Below are positions 1 through 7,751 of a DNA stretch of 64,000 nt, piece by piece. Each line of letters opens with the position of its first letter. Position 1 is the first letter of the stretch. This DNA comes from CAZHHH01 sp052400685 (lineage in GTDB: Bacteria; Bacteroidota; Bacteroidia; Bacteroidales; Marinilabiliaceae): the NCBI GenBank assembly GCA_052400685.1, contig JBQTGJ010000001.1. The stretch is one strand, 5' to 3'. The translations under genes were made by a program, and so were the position numbers. The notes below the pieces were generated by a model. The model saw nothing but the letters and a program-made list of their open reading frames with translations. It searched no databases and was not told the origin of the DNA.

Positions 1-1283
1 TCAAAAACCATTTTGCCTGAAGTGACACTTGAATAATCGAGTACTTCGTTGACGACTTGAAGCAGGTGATGTGCTGATTGATAGATGGCTTCTGTGTTGA
101 CGGGCTTCTCGGGCTGTAGACGTGCCTGTTCGGCATAGCCGTATATTGACTGAAGTGGTGTCCTGATTTCATGACTCATGTTGGATAAAAAGTGTTTCCT
201 GGCTTCTGCTTCGTCGCGGGCTTTTTGGTGGGCCACCTCCAATTGTTTGCGGTAGCGGTTACTTTTTGATAAGTCGAATATAATCAGGATGAATAGTATT
301 ATTGAGGTGGAAATAAAAATGACGGCAATGGTGTTGAGTAATTTAATGGCTTTGGCAGCGGTGGTGAATGATGCTCTTGTTTCAGCATTTTGTTGTTCCA
401 TTTCTTCCTGCTCCACCTGGTTGATAACTGAGATTATTTCCTGAACAAGAAAGTTGTTGGTGTTGAGTAGCTTAACTTGTCGGTTTTGTAGAATGGCCGA
501 TAGGTGTTGTCTCTGCGTTGATATGTCTTCCAATGATTTTTCTACTTCCCGAAGTAACGAGTCTACCCCGTTATTTATGGTATCCTTTTGATTGCGTGTT
601 TGTGATGTTTCTGTTAAGGCGGTTGCGTCTGTTTCTTTTCTTTTTTTATTCTTGTTTCGGCCAAATATCCGATTCCATATGTTTTCGTTTTGTTCCGTTT
701 CTTGTTGATTTATTGTATCGGACGGCGCAGGTGTCATGCCCTCAGTCGCTGGTATTGTGTGGTTTGTCTCTTTAAATTGGTTGTTTTGGTTAATCTGTTT
801 AATGAGATTGGTCAGGCCCGGGTCGGTTTCCAGCCGGTGTTGAATTTCGAGATATTGCGTTACGATTTCTTCGCGATTGTGTAGTTTGTCTTCAATGTCG
901 CTGATGCGTATTAATTGAAGCGGGTCGTTTTCAAACAGTGTTTTTAGTGTGTCAATGGTGTCAAATATACTGTCGGCCATATAGAAGTAATTTGGCGAAA
1001 GTTCTTTTCTGCCACTTGCTGTTTCTTCCTGTAGTATATGATTTAATCTGGAGATATTCCTGAACAGATGATTAACCTGTATCAGCCGTTGGTTGGGTTT
1101 GGTTAATTCATCAATATTTCCGGTTATTTTTTCAAACGCTTTGCCGATGGATGAGTGAATGGTAAAGACGGTCAAAAAACCTGCAATAGTCACCAGAGTT
1201 ACCTTTCCGGCAATGGTGCCAAAAAAGCCGTAACTTAAAATTTTATTTTTTAAATATTTGAAATACGCTAAAAGTTGTTTCAC
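1..1283 (-). CDS. Sensor histidine kinase, C-terminus cut by window edge
   Basis: Membrane sensor histidine kinase, only the first ~427 codons present. Translating the minus strand from a GTG at 1283 gives an N-terminal membrane segment (about residues 15-45). A long extracytoplasmic helical region follows, rich in Q, N and E, then a second membrane segment (about 305-335, IAVIFISTSIILFILIIF). The dimerisation/phosphoacceptor box SNMSHEIRTPL comes next, with the predicted phosphorylated His near residue 371. The ATPase domain and any receiver lie outside the window. The GTG overlaps the TGA of the upstream mscS-like gene in a GTGA arrangement, so the two are probably co-translated. Whether it is a hybrid kinase cannot be seen. 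The family call is secure; the stimulus is unknown. Confidence 0.85.
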   Translation of the reverse strand, partial: MKQLLAYFKYLKNKILSYGFFGTIAGKVTLVTIAGFLTVFTIHSSIGKAFEKITGNIDELTKPNQRLIQVNHLFRNISRLNHILQEETASGRKELSPNYFYMADSIFDTIDTLKTLFENDPLQLIRISDIEDKLHNREEIVTQYLEIQHRLETDPGLTNLIKQINQNNQFKETNHTIPATEGMTPAPSDTINQQETEQNENIWNRIFGRNKNKKRKETDATALTETSQTRNQKDTINNGVDSLLREVEKSLEDISTQRQHLSAILQNRQVKLLNTNNFLVQEIISVINQVEQEEMEQQNAETRASFTTAAKAIKLLNTIAVIFISTSIILFILIIFDLSKSNRYRKQLEVAHQKARDEAEARKHFLSNMSHEIRTPLQSIYGYAEQARLQPEKPVNTEAIYQSAHHLLQVVNEVLDYSSVTSGKMVF

Positions 1284-2203
1284 TGCTTTTGTTTTGGGTT
1301 CATAGTCAGTTGTAAAGGAGCAATTTCTTCGCCCCAATAAATTGTCGTATGTGGAAAAGGAATTTCAATATTTTCTTTGTCGAAGGCTTTTTTTAGTCGT
1401 CCTCTGTATTCGCGGCCAACCGACCATTGATCGCCGGGTCTTGTTTTTATCCGGGCCTTTATAATCAGAGCACTATCGGCAAATTCTTCCAACCCAAATA
1501 TTTCTAATGGTTCCAGTATTTTTGATGAAAGCGTAGCTTCGTTGAGCAGTTCGTTACCCACCTGTTGCATAACTTCGGATACTTTATCCAGATCTTCTTT
1601 GTAAGCCACGCCAATATTAAGTACTACGGCCGACCAGTTTTTTGTCATATTGGATAATGAGCTTATTTTGCCGTTTTGGAAGATGTGAACCACGCCTGAT
1701 AAATCGCGAAGGGTGATGGTTCGTAACTCAATACGTTCAACCAAGCCGGCTGTTCCATTGATGATGGCTACGTCGCCTGTTCTGATTTGATTTTCCAGAA
1801 GCATGAAAAAACCTGAAATATAGTCGCGTACAAGTTCCTGAGCTCCGAAGCCTACGGCCAAGCCTAATATCCCGGCACTGGCAAGCAGGGGCCCAATGTT
1901 GAGTCCGAATTTGCTCAGAATCATGATTGAAAAGATGGTGATGAGTGTTACCTTTATGGAACTATGAACAATCCCAGTGAGCGTTTTAATTTTTTTTTCG
2001 GCCTCAAGCGTATCTATCGCATCAATGTTATCGGCTCTTTTAATCAGAAATTTGCGTAGCTTCTTGGTTAAAAATTTTACCATTTTAAGCAAAATCCAGA
2101 GAATGAGCAGGGTAATCATGATGCCTGGAAGCTCTGTTATGGTCCAGGTGGTTAATTTAGAAAGTAGTTCTTCCCAAAAAGAGGAGGTGAAATATTGGCC
2201 CAT
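1280..2203 (-). CDS. MscS-family small-conductance mechanosensitive channel
   Basis: Predicted inner-membrane channel of 307 aa that would open under membrane tension and release solutes on osmotic downshock. Hydrophobic segments lie at about residues 25-45, 80-105 and 108-125. The last carries the Gly/Ala-rich pore helix typical of MscS (ASAGILGLAVGFGAQELVRD). It leads into the beta domain (MLLENQIRTGDVAIINGTAG) and a C-terminal alpha/beta domain ending HTTIYWGEE. Length and order match the short MscS class (E. coli MscS is 286 aa). Its stop codon overlaps the start of the downstream histidine kinase, so channel and sensor form a two-gene unit. Confidence 0.9.
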   Translation of the reverse strand: MGQYFTSSFWEELLSKLTTWTITELPGIMITLLILWILLKMVKFLTKKLRKFLIKRADNIDAIDTLEAEKKIKTLTGIVHSSIKVTLITIFSIMILSKFGLNIGPLLASAGILGLAVGFGAQELVRDYISGFFMLLENQIRTGDVAIINGTAGLVERIELRTITLRDLSGVVHIFQNGKISSLSNMTKNWSAVVLNIGVAYKEDLDKVSEVMQQVGNELLNEATLSSKILEPLEIFGLEEFADSALIIKARIKTRPGDQWSVGREYRGRLKKAFDKENIEIPFPHTTIYWGEEIAPLQLTMNPKQKQ

Positions 2204-2299
2204 GTATTTGTTCGTTTGTTGTAGTGTGGTCTTTTTATTTAGTACACTAAATTAGTCATTGGTTCTGATAAATCGAAATTTGGGAATCTTTAAATAAAG

Positions 2300-2326
2300 C
2301 GGGGATAACATTTTTTGTTATCCCCG
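2300..2326 (-). terminator. Hairpin terminator after osmC
   Basis: A perfect 10-bp stem (CGGGGATAAC / GTTATCCCCG) with a 7-nt loop lies 49 bp downstream of the osmC-like stop codon. On the minus strand it is followed by CTTTATTT. It probably ends the osmC transcript and separates it from mscS. Confidence 0.65.
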
Positions 2327-2375
2327 ATGTTGAACCAATTAATATAGGCTCCGGTTTTTGATATTGTGTGATTTT

Positions 2376-2792
2376 TTATTCCAGAATTTTAATTTCTGTA
2401 GTTAGTGGAATGGCCTTTTTATACATGGCCGATACACCACAATACTTCTCTTCTGACAGGCTGACAGCCTTTTCAATTTTTTTTATCGGCAGATTTGTGC
2501 CTGTGAATTCATATATAACTTTCATTGCTTCAAATGTTTTGGGGTCTTCTTCGGTCAGGTCTCCTTCTACTTTGATATTTAGTGAATCGTATTTTACTCT
2601 CATTTTTTTCAAAATTAAGACGACATCCATACCGGTACATCCCGCCAGTGCTAACAAAACAAATGGTTTAGGGCGCGGCCCTTTGTTATGACCGCCCACT
2701 TCCGGTGATGCGTCAATCGTTATTTTGTGGCCATTGAGTTCGGTTTCAAATGCCATATCCCCGGCCCAGCTTAAGTTTACTTCTGTTTTCAT
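2376..2792 (-). CDS. OsmC/Ohr family protein
   Basis: 138-aa OsmC-like protein. Members are cytoplasmic dimers that reduce organic hydroperoxides or respond to osmotic stress. The N-terminal beta sheet (MKTEVNLSWAGDMAFETELNGHKITIDA) leads to GGHNKGPRPKPFVLLALAGCTGMDVVLIL. That stretch contains the first conserved cysteine at the start of the central helix (about residue 53). The second family cysteine is in EEKYCGVSAMYKK (about residue 118). Both redox cysteines are therefore present, supporting a thiol peroxidase-type activity. The gene is monocistronic, with its own terminator. Substrate is unknown. Confidence 0.87.
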   Translation of the reverse strand: MKTEVNLSWAGDMAFETELNGHKITIDASPEVGGHNKGPRPKPFVLLALAGCTGMDVVLILKKMRVKYDSLNIKVEGDLTEEDPKTFEAMKVIYEFTGTNLPIKKIEKAVSLSEEKYCGVSAMYKKAIPLTTEIKILE

Positions 2793-2895
2793 AGTCTGTT
2801 ATTTTTTAGCGTTTTTTTGCCTAAATTACCAACGGCTGTCAAGTAAGTATATATATAGATTATTGTATCTATCACGCAAATTTAAACTTTATTTC

Positions 2896-2903
2896 TATCT
2901 TTG
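2896..2903 (+). promoter_or_regulatory. Candidate -7 element upstream of crp-like gene
   Basis: TATCTTTG matches the Bacteroidota -7 consensus TAnnTTTG and lies 132 bp upstream of the Crp/Fnr-like start codon. No convincing TTTG -33 element is visible 19-21 bp upstream, so this is a weak call. Confidence 0.35.
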
Positions 2904-3035
2904 TTAGGTTTTTACTGTGTTATAACATCTCTTATTATAATTTTGTTTATTAATATGAGAGTGAGAGTTGTGTTTTAGGAGCTTTCACTGGTAGAATGCT
3001 TTATTTTAATTATTAACCACTAACGTTTTTTTCTC

Positions 3036-3743
3036 ATGAGAGTGGATGAGCGAGCTTCTGTTTCTGAATTGCCCGATCTGGGGAATTATGAGATTTTTCG
3101 GGGATTAACCAAGGAACAGGTTGAGTTGGCAACTCAGAGTATGATTTGCAGTTATTACCGCCGGGGATCAATTATATATAATGAGGGATCGCGTATTGTT
3201 GGTAGCTATATTGTGACCAGTGGTGCCCTGAAAATATATAAGACAGGTTTCGATGGTAAGGAGCAAATTATCCGGTTTGGGAAAAAAGGTGATTTGATCG
3301 CTTTTCGGTCTGTTATAAGCGATGAATTGGCGTGTACGACTGCTGAGGTGATTCAGGATTCAACGCTTTGTTATTTACCGGGGGAGTTGTTAACGGGTTT
3401 TCTCAAGCATAATTCTGAATTCGCAATGGATTTGATGCGGTTAACCTGTAAGGAGCTGGGCGAGTCTAATAAGTTTTTGACTGATATTGCACAAAAAACG
3501 GTTCGGGAACGGTTGGCTGAGATGCTTCTTTTGCTTATGGACACGTTTGAACTGGACGAAAGTAATACCATTCAGGTTGCTTTGACGCGTGAAGAATTGG
3601 CCAATATGGTTGGCACGGCCACCGAATCGGTTATTCGTTTGCTTTCTGAGTTTAAGGCTGATAAATTAATTGAAGTTAGCGGTCGGCGTATCCGGCTTTT
3701 AAATATTCCCAAGCTTATTCAGGTTGGGAATGTATACGTTTAG
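3036..3743 (+). CDS. Crp/Fnr family transcriptional regulator
   Basis: 235-aa regulator. An N-terminal cyclic-nucleotide-binding-like jelly roll spans about residues 15-140 (YNEGSRIVGSYIVTSGALKIYKTGFDGKEQIIRFGKKGDLIAFRSVI). A C-terminal winged helix-turn-helix follows at about 155-225 (LTREELANMVGTATESVIRLLSEFKADKLIEVSGRRIRLLN). Cysteines are scattered rather than arranged as an N-terminal Fnr iron-sulfur cluster motif. The cAMP-contacting Arg/Ser motif of true CRP is not obvious, so the ligand is unknown. The start ATG follows an AT-rich leader without a strong ribosome binding site. A MITE-like repeat begins 6 bp after the stop codon. Confidence 0.88.
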   Translation: MRVDERASVSELPDLGNYEIFRGLTKEQVELATQSMICSYYRRGSIIYNEGSRIVGSYIVTSGALKIYKTGFDGKEQIIRFGKKGDLIAFRSVISDELACTTAEVIQDSTLCYLPGELLTGFLKHNSEFAMDLMRLTCKELGESNKFLTDIAQKTVRERLAEMLLLLMDTFELDESNTIQVALTREELANMVGTATESVIRLLSEFKADKLIEVSGRRIRLLNIPKLIQVGNVYV

Positions 3744-3749
3744 TTAGTT

Positions 3750-3893
3750 AGTGCCTGTCCATAAACTAAGTGTTCGAAATATAAAACTCAAATTCAAGGC
3801 TTGCGAAGTTATAAAAATCAAGGCGTTTACTTTTCGTAAATGACTGTTTTTGTGACAAGCGTAATGCAGAAGTTGAATTTATAGACAAACACT
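3750..3893. repeat. 144-bp MITE-like repeat, copy A
   Basis: Non-coding element about 90% identical (14 mismatches by hand count, no gaps) to 54354-54497. The ends form imperfect terminal inverted repeats: TAGTGCCTGTCCATAAA at the left versus TAGTGTTTGTCTATAAA read from the right. AGTT flanks both ends (3746-3749 and 3894-3897), as it does in copy B. This is either a 4-bp target duplication or part of the element. It carries no ORF. An internal TTTAC-GTAAA hairpin is present. Confidence 0.8.
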
Positions 3894-4012
3894 AGTTCGC
3901 TTGATTTTTTCCATTCAATGGTGTGTTAACAATCTGTGATATTCGTGGTTTTGTATAACCAGAAAAGGATGCTCTGTCCTCTTTTTAGGGTTGGTTATTC
4001 ACCTGAATGTAC

Positions 4013-4045
4013 ACCACCAGACTGTTCTGTTTGGTGGTTTTTAAT
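4013..4045 (+). terminator. Rho-independent terminator, plus strand
   Basis: Stem ACCACCA / TGGTGGT is followed on the plus strand by TTTTTAA. It points away from the crp-like gene, so it probably ends that transcript. On the minus strand there is no U-tract, so larC would not be terminated here. Confidence 0.6.
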
Positions 4046-4066
4046 ATGATTATATTTTGTTTTTTA

Positions 4067-4135
4067 AGGTCATCTGGAACTCACCAGAATTAGTCATACT
4101 TCTGTGTGTGAAGCAATTTTCATGGTTCGTTTCAT
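4067..4135. repeat. Short dispersed repeat, copy 1
   Basis: About 69 bp beginning AGGTCATCTGGAACTCACC and ending CGTTTCAT. It resembles 50738-50804, with the same two ends and a more divergent middle. It directly abuts the 3' end of larC, 5 bp beyond the stop codon. Function unknown. Confidence 0.5.
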
Positions 4136-4140
4136 TTAGT

Positions 4141-4956
4141 TTATACCAGATAAATTTTTAATGGTGGAATGGGCAAATCTTTGGTTCCTCTTGATTGTCC
4201 TGCGGCTGATATAGAATCAGGGAGTGACACAATGGTATTAGCCTGCAGTGCCGATAATGCGGCGGCGCCGGTAGGGGTGAATAATTCGGTCTCAATGGGG
4301 CCTGCTGTTACCGGAATGTGGTTATTCTTAATCATGATTTGAGTGGCGGGTGCCGGAACTTTCAAGGTGCCGTGCGAAAAACTGATTGAGCCGCCTCCAT
4401 AGCTCACAGGTTCTACAAGTTGGGCATTTGTTGATGCTTGTAGGTCTTGTAAACTTATTACTGCCCCTGTAATATCTATCAGTATATCCTGCGCCTCGTG
4501 AAGCCAGGCTTCTGGCATGCCATGATGATGGTGGTGGTTGAGGTTATGATCGTGTTCATGCTCCTCATTATCGTGATGATGGTTATCGTGATGATGGCTT
4601 TCCATGTTGAAATCGAAGTTATCATGTGCTTCTTTTTCTGCCATGATAAGTTCTTTGAGCATCTGAAACCCAAATTTTCGGTATTCTGGTGTTATTTTTA
4701 AATCCTGAAATAAATGTTCCAGCAGATGCCAGGCTTTGTGTGATGACAAATGTCCGTGGTGATGTTCCACATCAATCAGCATACGTGAACAGTTATCACT
4801 GGTTTTCACATGTTGTACATTGGCACGTCCAATCATTTCTGCGGCCATTAGCATGGCGTCGGTTACTTTGTTTTTATCGGCACCGGCATCTATTAATGCG
4901 GCGGCAAACATGTCACCGGCAAAGCCGCCTTGTGGGTTGATGTATAGCTGTTTCAT
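4141..4956 (-). CDS. larC: LarC N-terminal domain-type nickel-insertion protein (LarC1 only)
   Basis: LarC inserts nickel into the pincer nucleotide (NPN) cofactor of lactate racemase-type enzymes. The N-terminus MKQLYINPQGGFAGDMFAAALIDAGAD is the family hallmark. A histidine-rich stretch at about residues 120-146 (HHHDNHHHDNEEHEHDHN and HHHHH) is a probable metal-binding loop. FTPTGAAALSAL is the conserved mid-domain motif. At 271 aa it ends at GTKDLPIPPLKIYLV, the usual LarC1/LarC2 boundary. Full-length LarC is about 400-420 aa. Downstream sequence has early stops in all three frames, so the C-terminal domain is absent here. It lies 6 bp after larB, evidently in the same operon. Confidence 0.85.
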   Translation of the reverse strand: MKQLYINPQGGFAGDMFAAALIDAGADKNKVTDAMLMAAEMIGRANVQHVKTSDNCSRMLIDVEHHHGHLSSHKAWHLLEHLFQDLKITPEYRKFGFQMLKELIMAEKEAHDNFDFNMESHHHDNHHHDNEEHEHDHNLNHHHHHGMPEAWLHEAQDILIDITGAVISLQDLQASTNAQLVEPVSYGGGSISFSHGTLKVPAPATQIMIKNNHIPVTAGPIETELFTPTGAAALSALQANTIVSLPDSISAAGQSRGTKDLPIPPLKIYLV

Positions 4957-4962
4957 GTGTTG

Positions 4963-5703
4963 CTATTTTTTTTGATTTTTTGCAATTAAACCTGCTACAA
5001 CAGCTGCTCTTACGCCGCCGTCGATGTTTACAACGGTGAGGTTTGGGGCACAGGATGCCAACATTGATGTTAGTGCGGCTTCTTTAGCCCTGAAGCCATA
5101 GCCTACTGATGTTGGTACTCCAATAACCGGCAACGGAACCAGCGAAGCAACAAATGGAGCAAGTGCACCCTCCATTCCGGCAACGACGATAACGGCGGCC
5201 ACTTCTTTTTTTATGCCTTCTTTTATGGCTTCTAAAACCCGCGTTGGATGGGCTATACCTCGGTCTTCGTAAACCAGTGCATTAACTCCGATGCTTTTTA
5301 ACGTTAATTCAGCTTCTGCTGTTATGGGGTGATCGGCTGCACCGGCACTAATTAATAAAATATGTCCTTTGGCTGATGGAAATTCACCCAATACCAATAG
5401 GTTCGGACTTTCATGAATCTCTGTTTTTTCTTTAAAATAGTCGGCTAGCGCTTGATTGTATGGGCTTCTTGATATTAAAACACGCGAATGGTGCTGCAAC
5501 AGACTGTCTGAGAGTTCTATGGTTTGTGATAACGTTTTGTATTCACCATATATTATTTCCGGAATGTTGAGGCGTGCACCCCGGTTGATGTCAGCAATGT
5601 AGTTTTGGGCTGTTTCAATCCAATCGAGCGTGAAGTGCTTGTGCGCTTCATGACGATCCATTTTCCCATCTTTAATATTATTGTAAAGTTCGTCAAATGT
5701 CAT
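4963..5703 (-). CDS. larB: LarB, pyridinium-3,5-biscarboxylate mononucleotide synthase
   Basis: LarB carboxylates and hydrolyses nicotinic acid adenine dinucleotide to P2CMN, the first step of NPN cofactor synthesis. The C-terminal half is a PurE-like carboxylase domain (ISAGAADHPITAEAELTLKS; VVAGMEGALAPFVASL; VPTSVGYGFRAKEAALTSML). The N-terminal half (GEYKTLSQTIELSDSLLQHH) is typical of the family. I prefer the ATG at 5703 (246 aa). The frame is open to a TTG at 5733, but MTFDELYNNIKDGKM resembles a normal LarB start. No LarE or LarA is in the window, so sulfur transfer and the target enzyme must be encoded elsewhere. Confidence 0.9.
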   Translation of the reverse strand: MTFDELYNNIKDGKMDRHEAHKHFTLDWIETAQNYIADINRGARLNIPEIIYGEYKTLSQTIELSDSLLQHHSRVLISRSPYNQALADYFKEKTEIHESPNLLVLGEFPSAKGHILLISAGAADHPITAEAELTLKSIGVNALVYEDRGIAHPTRVLEAIKEGIKKEVAAVIVVAGMEGALAPFVASLVPLPVIGVPTSVGYGFRAKEAALTSMLASCAPNLTVVNIDGGVRAAVVAGLIAKNQKK

Positions 5704-6081
5704 TTTTGTTTGTTTTAATGACTTTAGCAACAAAGGTGCTAATTTTTTGCCAATATGGGTTGTCCTATATTGGTGTTTGTTGTTGTTTATTTGGTAATTG
5801 TTTAAAAATGTTAATTTTTTAAATTTTGACGGATTGTGTTTTGTGTTGCTGTATGTGATTTACTATTAGGTTTTTATGACCGAGGTGATAACGTGCCAAT
5901 TTCGTTTTTGAAAACGTTTTTTTGTTTTATAAATAATTTCATCAAACTTTGGACGTTTTTTCGTCCGTATAAAATGACTTTTATTTTTGTAAGTTATTGT
6001 TATATGCTTTTTTACGATATTTTGGGATAAATTGGGTCTTTGGCTCGTTTCACATTGAACAATGAATCAATTAATATAATT
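5704..6081. other. Intergenic region, divergent promoters
   Basis: 378 bp between divergent larB and the acyl-CoA ligase. It is T-rich, without repeats. A TATTTTTG at 5982-5989 fits the -7 consensus for the rightward gene, but no matching -33 element is evident. A small GGACG-CGTCC hairpin lies at about 5951-5966. No ORF is credible. Confidence 0.5.
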
Positions 6082-7725
6082 ATGGAAGCAAATGGTTATT
6101 TGTCGATGGTATTGAATACCATTGAGAAAAATTCTGATTTGTCGGCTTTCAGTGACTACAAAGGCGGTAGCTATACATACCGGGAAGTAGGAGAGCTTAT
6201 TTTTAAATTGCACTTTACATACCGCGAGTTAGGAATTAAAAAGGGGGATAAAATAGCCCTTATTGGGCGTAACATGTCTAATTGGGGAATCGTTTATCTG
6301 GCAACGGTTACTTACGGCGCCGTTATTGTCCCTATTTTGCCTGATTTTCATTCCAACGATATTCACCATATCGTGAATCATAGTGAATCGGTTTTATTGT
6401 TTTCGACCACATGGATGTTCGATAAAATAGATGATACCAAGATTTCACATGTTAAAGGGGTTATTTCGGTTAATGATTTTAAACCTTTGGTGGATGTTAA
6501 AGGAAAAATTGAAAAGGCGTTTAAGAAGGCCGAGACGGAACTTCGTGCCAAACCTTTTGATGTTAGACGTTTAAATTTGCCCAAAGTTGGCGCTGAAGAG
6601 GTTATGGTTTTATCTTATACTTCTGGAACAAGTGGTTATTCTAAAGGTGTTTTGTTGCCGCATCGAAGTATTTGGTCCAATGTTTTGTATGCCGATGAGA
6701 AGTTGCATATGAAACGGGGTGAACGGGTGGTCTCTTTTTTGCCTTTAGCTCATGCGTATGGTTGTCTGTTCGAGTTTTTGTGGCCATTTACAGCCGGGTG
6801 CCATATTACATTTTTGACAAGAACTCCCACGCCTCAGATTATTACGGAAGCTTTTAGAGATGTTAAGCCGAATCTTATATTATCGGTTCCGCTTATTTTG
6901 GAAAAGATTTTTAAACGACGTATTCAACCAACTCTCGAAAAACGACCTTTGCGTGCTTTGCTTAAGTTGCCTATTGCCAATAAATTAATTTATTCGAAGG
7001 TAAGAAAGACTTTGATCGATACTTTTGGCGGTGAGTTTAAAGCGATGGTTGTTGGAGGGGCCGCTTTAAACAAGGATGTGGAGGCTTTTCTGAAAAAAAT
7101 TAATTTTCCCATTACGGTTGGTTATGGCATGACGGAATGTGGGCCTCTGGTTAGTTATGAAAACTGGGACGAGACAAAATCCGGGTCTGCTGGGCGCGTT
7201 GTTCATCGAATGCAGGTTCGCATCGATAGTGATGATCCACAGAATATTGTGGGTGAGATTCAGGTGAAAGGCGATAATACCTTATTGGGATATTTTAAAA
7301 ATGATGTCGCAACTAAAGAGATATTTACCGTTGATGGATGGGTTCGTACGGGTGATTTAGGCGTGGTGGATAGCGATGGTTTCATTTTTATTCGTGGTCG
7401 TAGTAAGAATATGATTTTAGGTTCTTCAGGGCAAAATATTTATCCGGAAGAGATTGAGGCCGTTATTAACAATAAGGAGATGGTGCAGGAATGTCTGGTG
7501 CGCGAAAAAGATGGGAAAATAGAAGCCTTGATTTATCCTGATTATGAAGTTTGCGACAGGGAACGTATGAGTCACGGCGAAATTGATGATGTTTTACTGG
7601 CTTTAAGGAAGGAAGTTAATGAAGAATTGCCGGCTTATATGGCGGTATCACGAATGGTTCTTTTTCCGGAAGAGTTTGAAAAGACGCCAAAGAAAAGTAT
7701 TAAACGTTATAAATATGTTAATTGA
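6082..7725 (+). CDS. AMP-dependent long-chain acyl-CoA synthetase
   Basis: ANL-superfamily ligase that would activate a fatty acid with ATP and couple it to CoA. The P-loop-like AMP motif SYTSGTSGYSKGVLLPHRS is at about residues 175-195. The conserved VGYGMTECGPLVS is at about 350. The hinge motif GWVRTGDLGVVDSDGFIFIRGRSKNMIL follows at about 430-460. The C-terminal catalytic lysine region ETPKKSIKRYKY is present as EKTPKKSIKRY. I chose the ATG at 6082. The frame is open to a TTG at 6040, which has no better support. Length (547 aa) is normal. It is followed 26 bp later by ispD. Confidence 0.88.
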   Translation: MEANGYLSMVLNTIEKNSDLSAFSDYKGGSYTYREVGELIFKLHFTYRELGIKKGDKIALIGRNMSNWGIVYLATVTYGAVIVPILPDFHSNDIHHIVNHSESVLLFSTTWMFDKIDDTKISHVKGVISVNDFKPLVDVKGKIEKAFKKAETELRAKPFDVRRLNLPKVGAEEVMVLSYTSGTSGYSKGVLLPHRSIWSNVLYADEKLHMKRGERVVSFLPLAHAYGCLFEFLWPFTAGCHITFLTRTPTPQIITEAFRDVKPNLILSVPLILEKIFKRRIQPTLEKRPLRALLKLPIANKLIYSKVRKTLIDTFGGEFKAMVVGGAALNKDVEAFLKKINFPITVGYGMTECGPLVSYENWDETKSGSAGRVVHRMQVRIDSDDPQNIVGEIQVKGDNTLLGYFKNDVATKEIFTVDGWVRTGDLGVVDSDGFIFIRGRSKNMILGSSGQNIYPEEIEAVINNKEMVQECLVREKDGKIEALIYPDYEVCDRERMSHGEIDDVLLALRKEVNEELPAYMAVSRMVLFPEEFEKTPKKSIKRYKYVN

Positions 7726-7751
7726 GTGAATGATTTTATTTTTTTAGAGTC

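Noticed and set aside
518..884. Two plus-strand ORFs inside the left-end kinase
   Set aside because: The minus strand encodes the continuous histidine kinase; these are shadows.
4498..4701. Plus-strand Met/Val-rich ORF opposite larC
   Set aside because: It is the antisense of the LarC histidine-rich loop (CAT codons read as ATG), not a gene.
5836..6030. A 64-codon plus-strand ORF between larB and the acyl-CoA ligase
   Set aside because: T-rich sequence gives a Phe-rich translation, with no recognisable domain or ribosome binding site.
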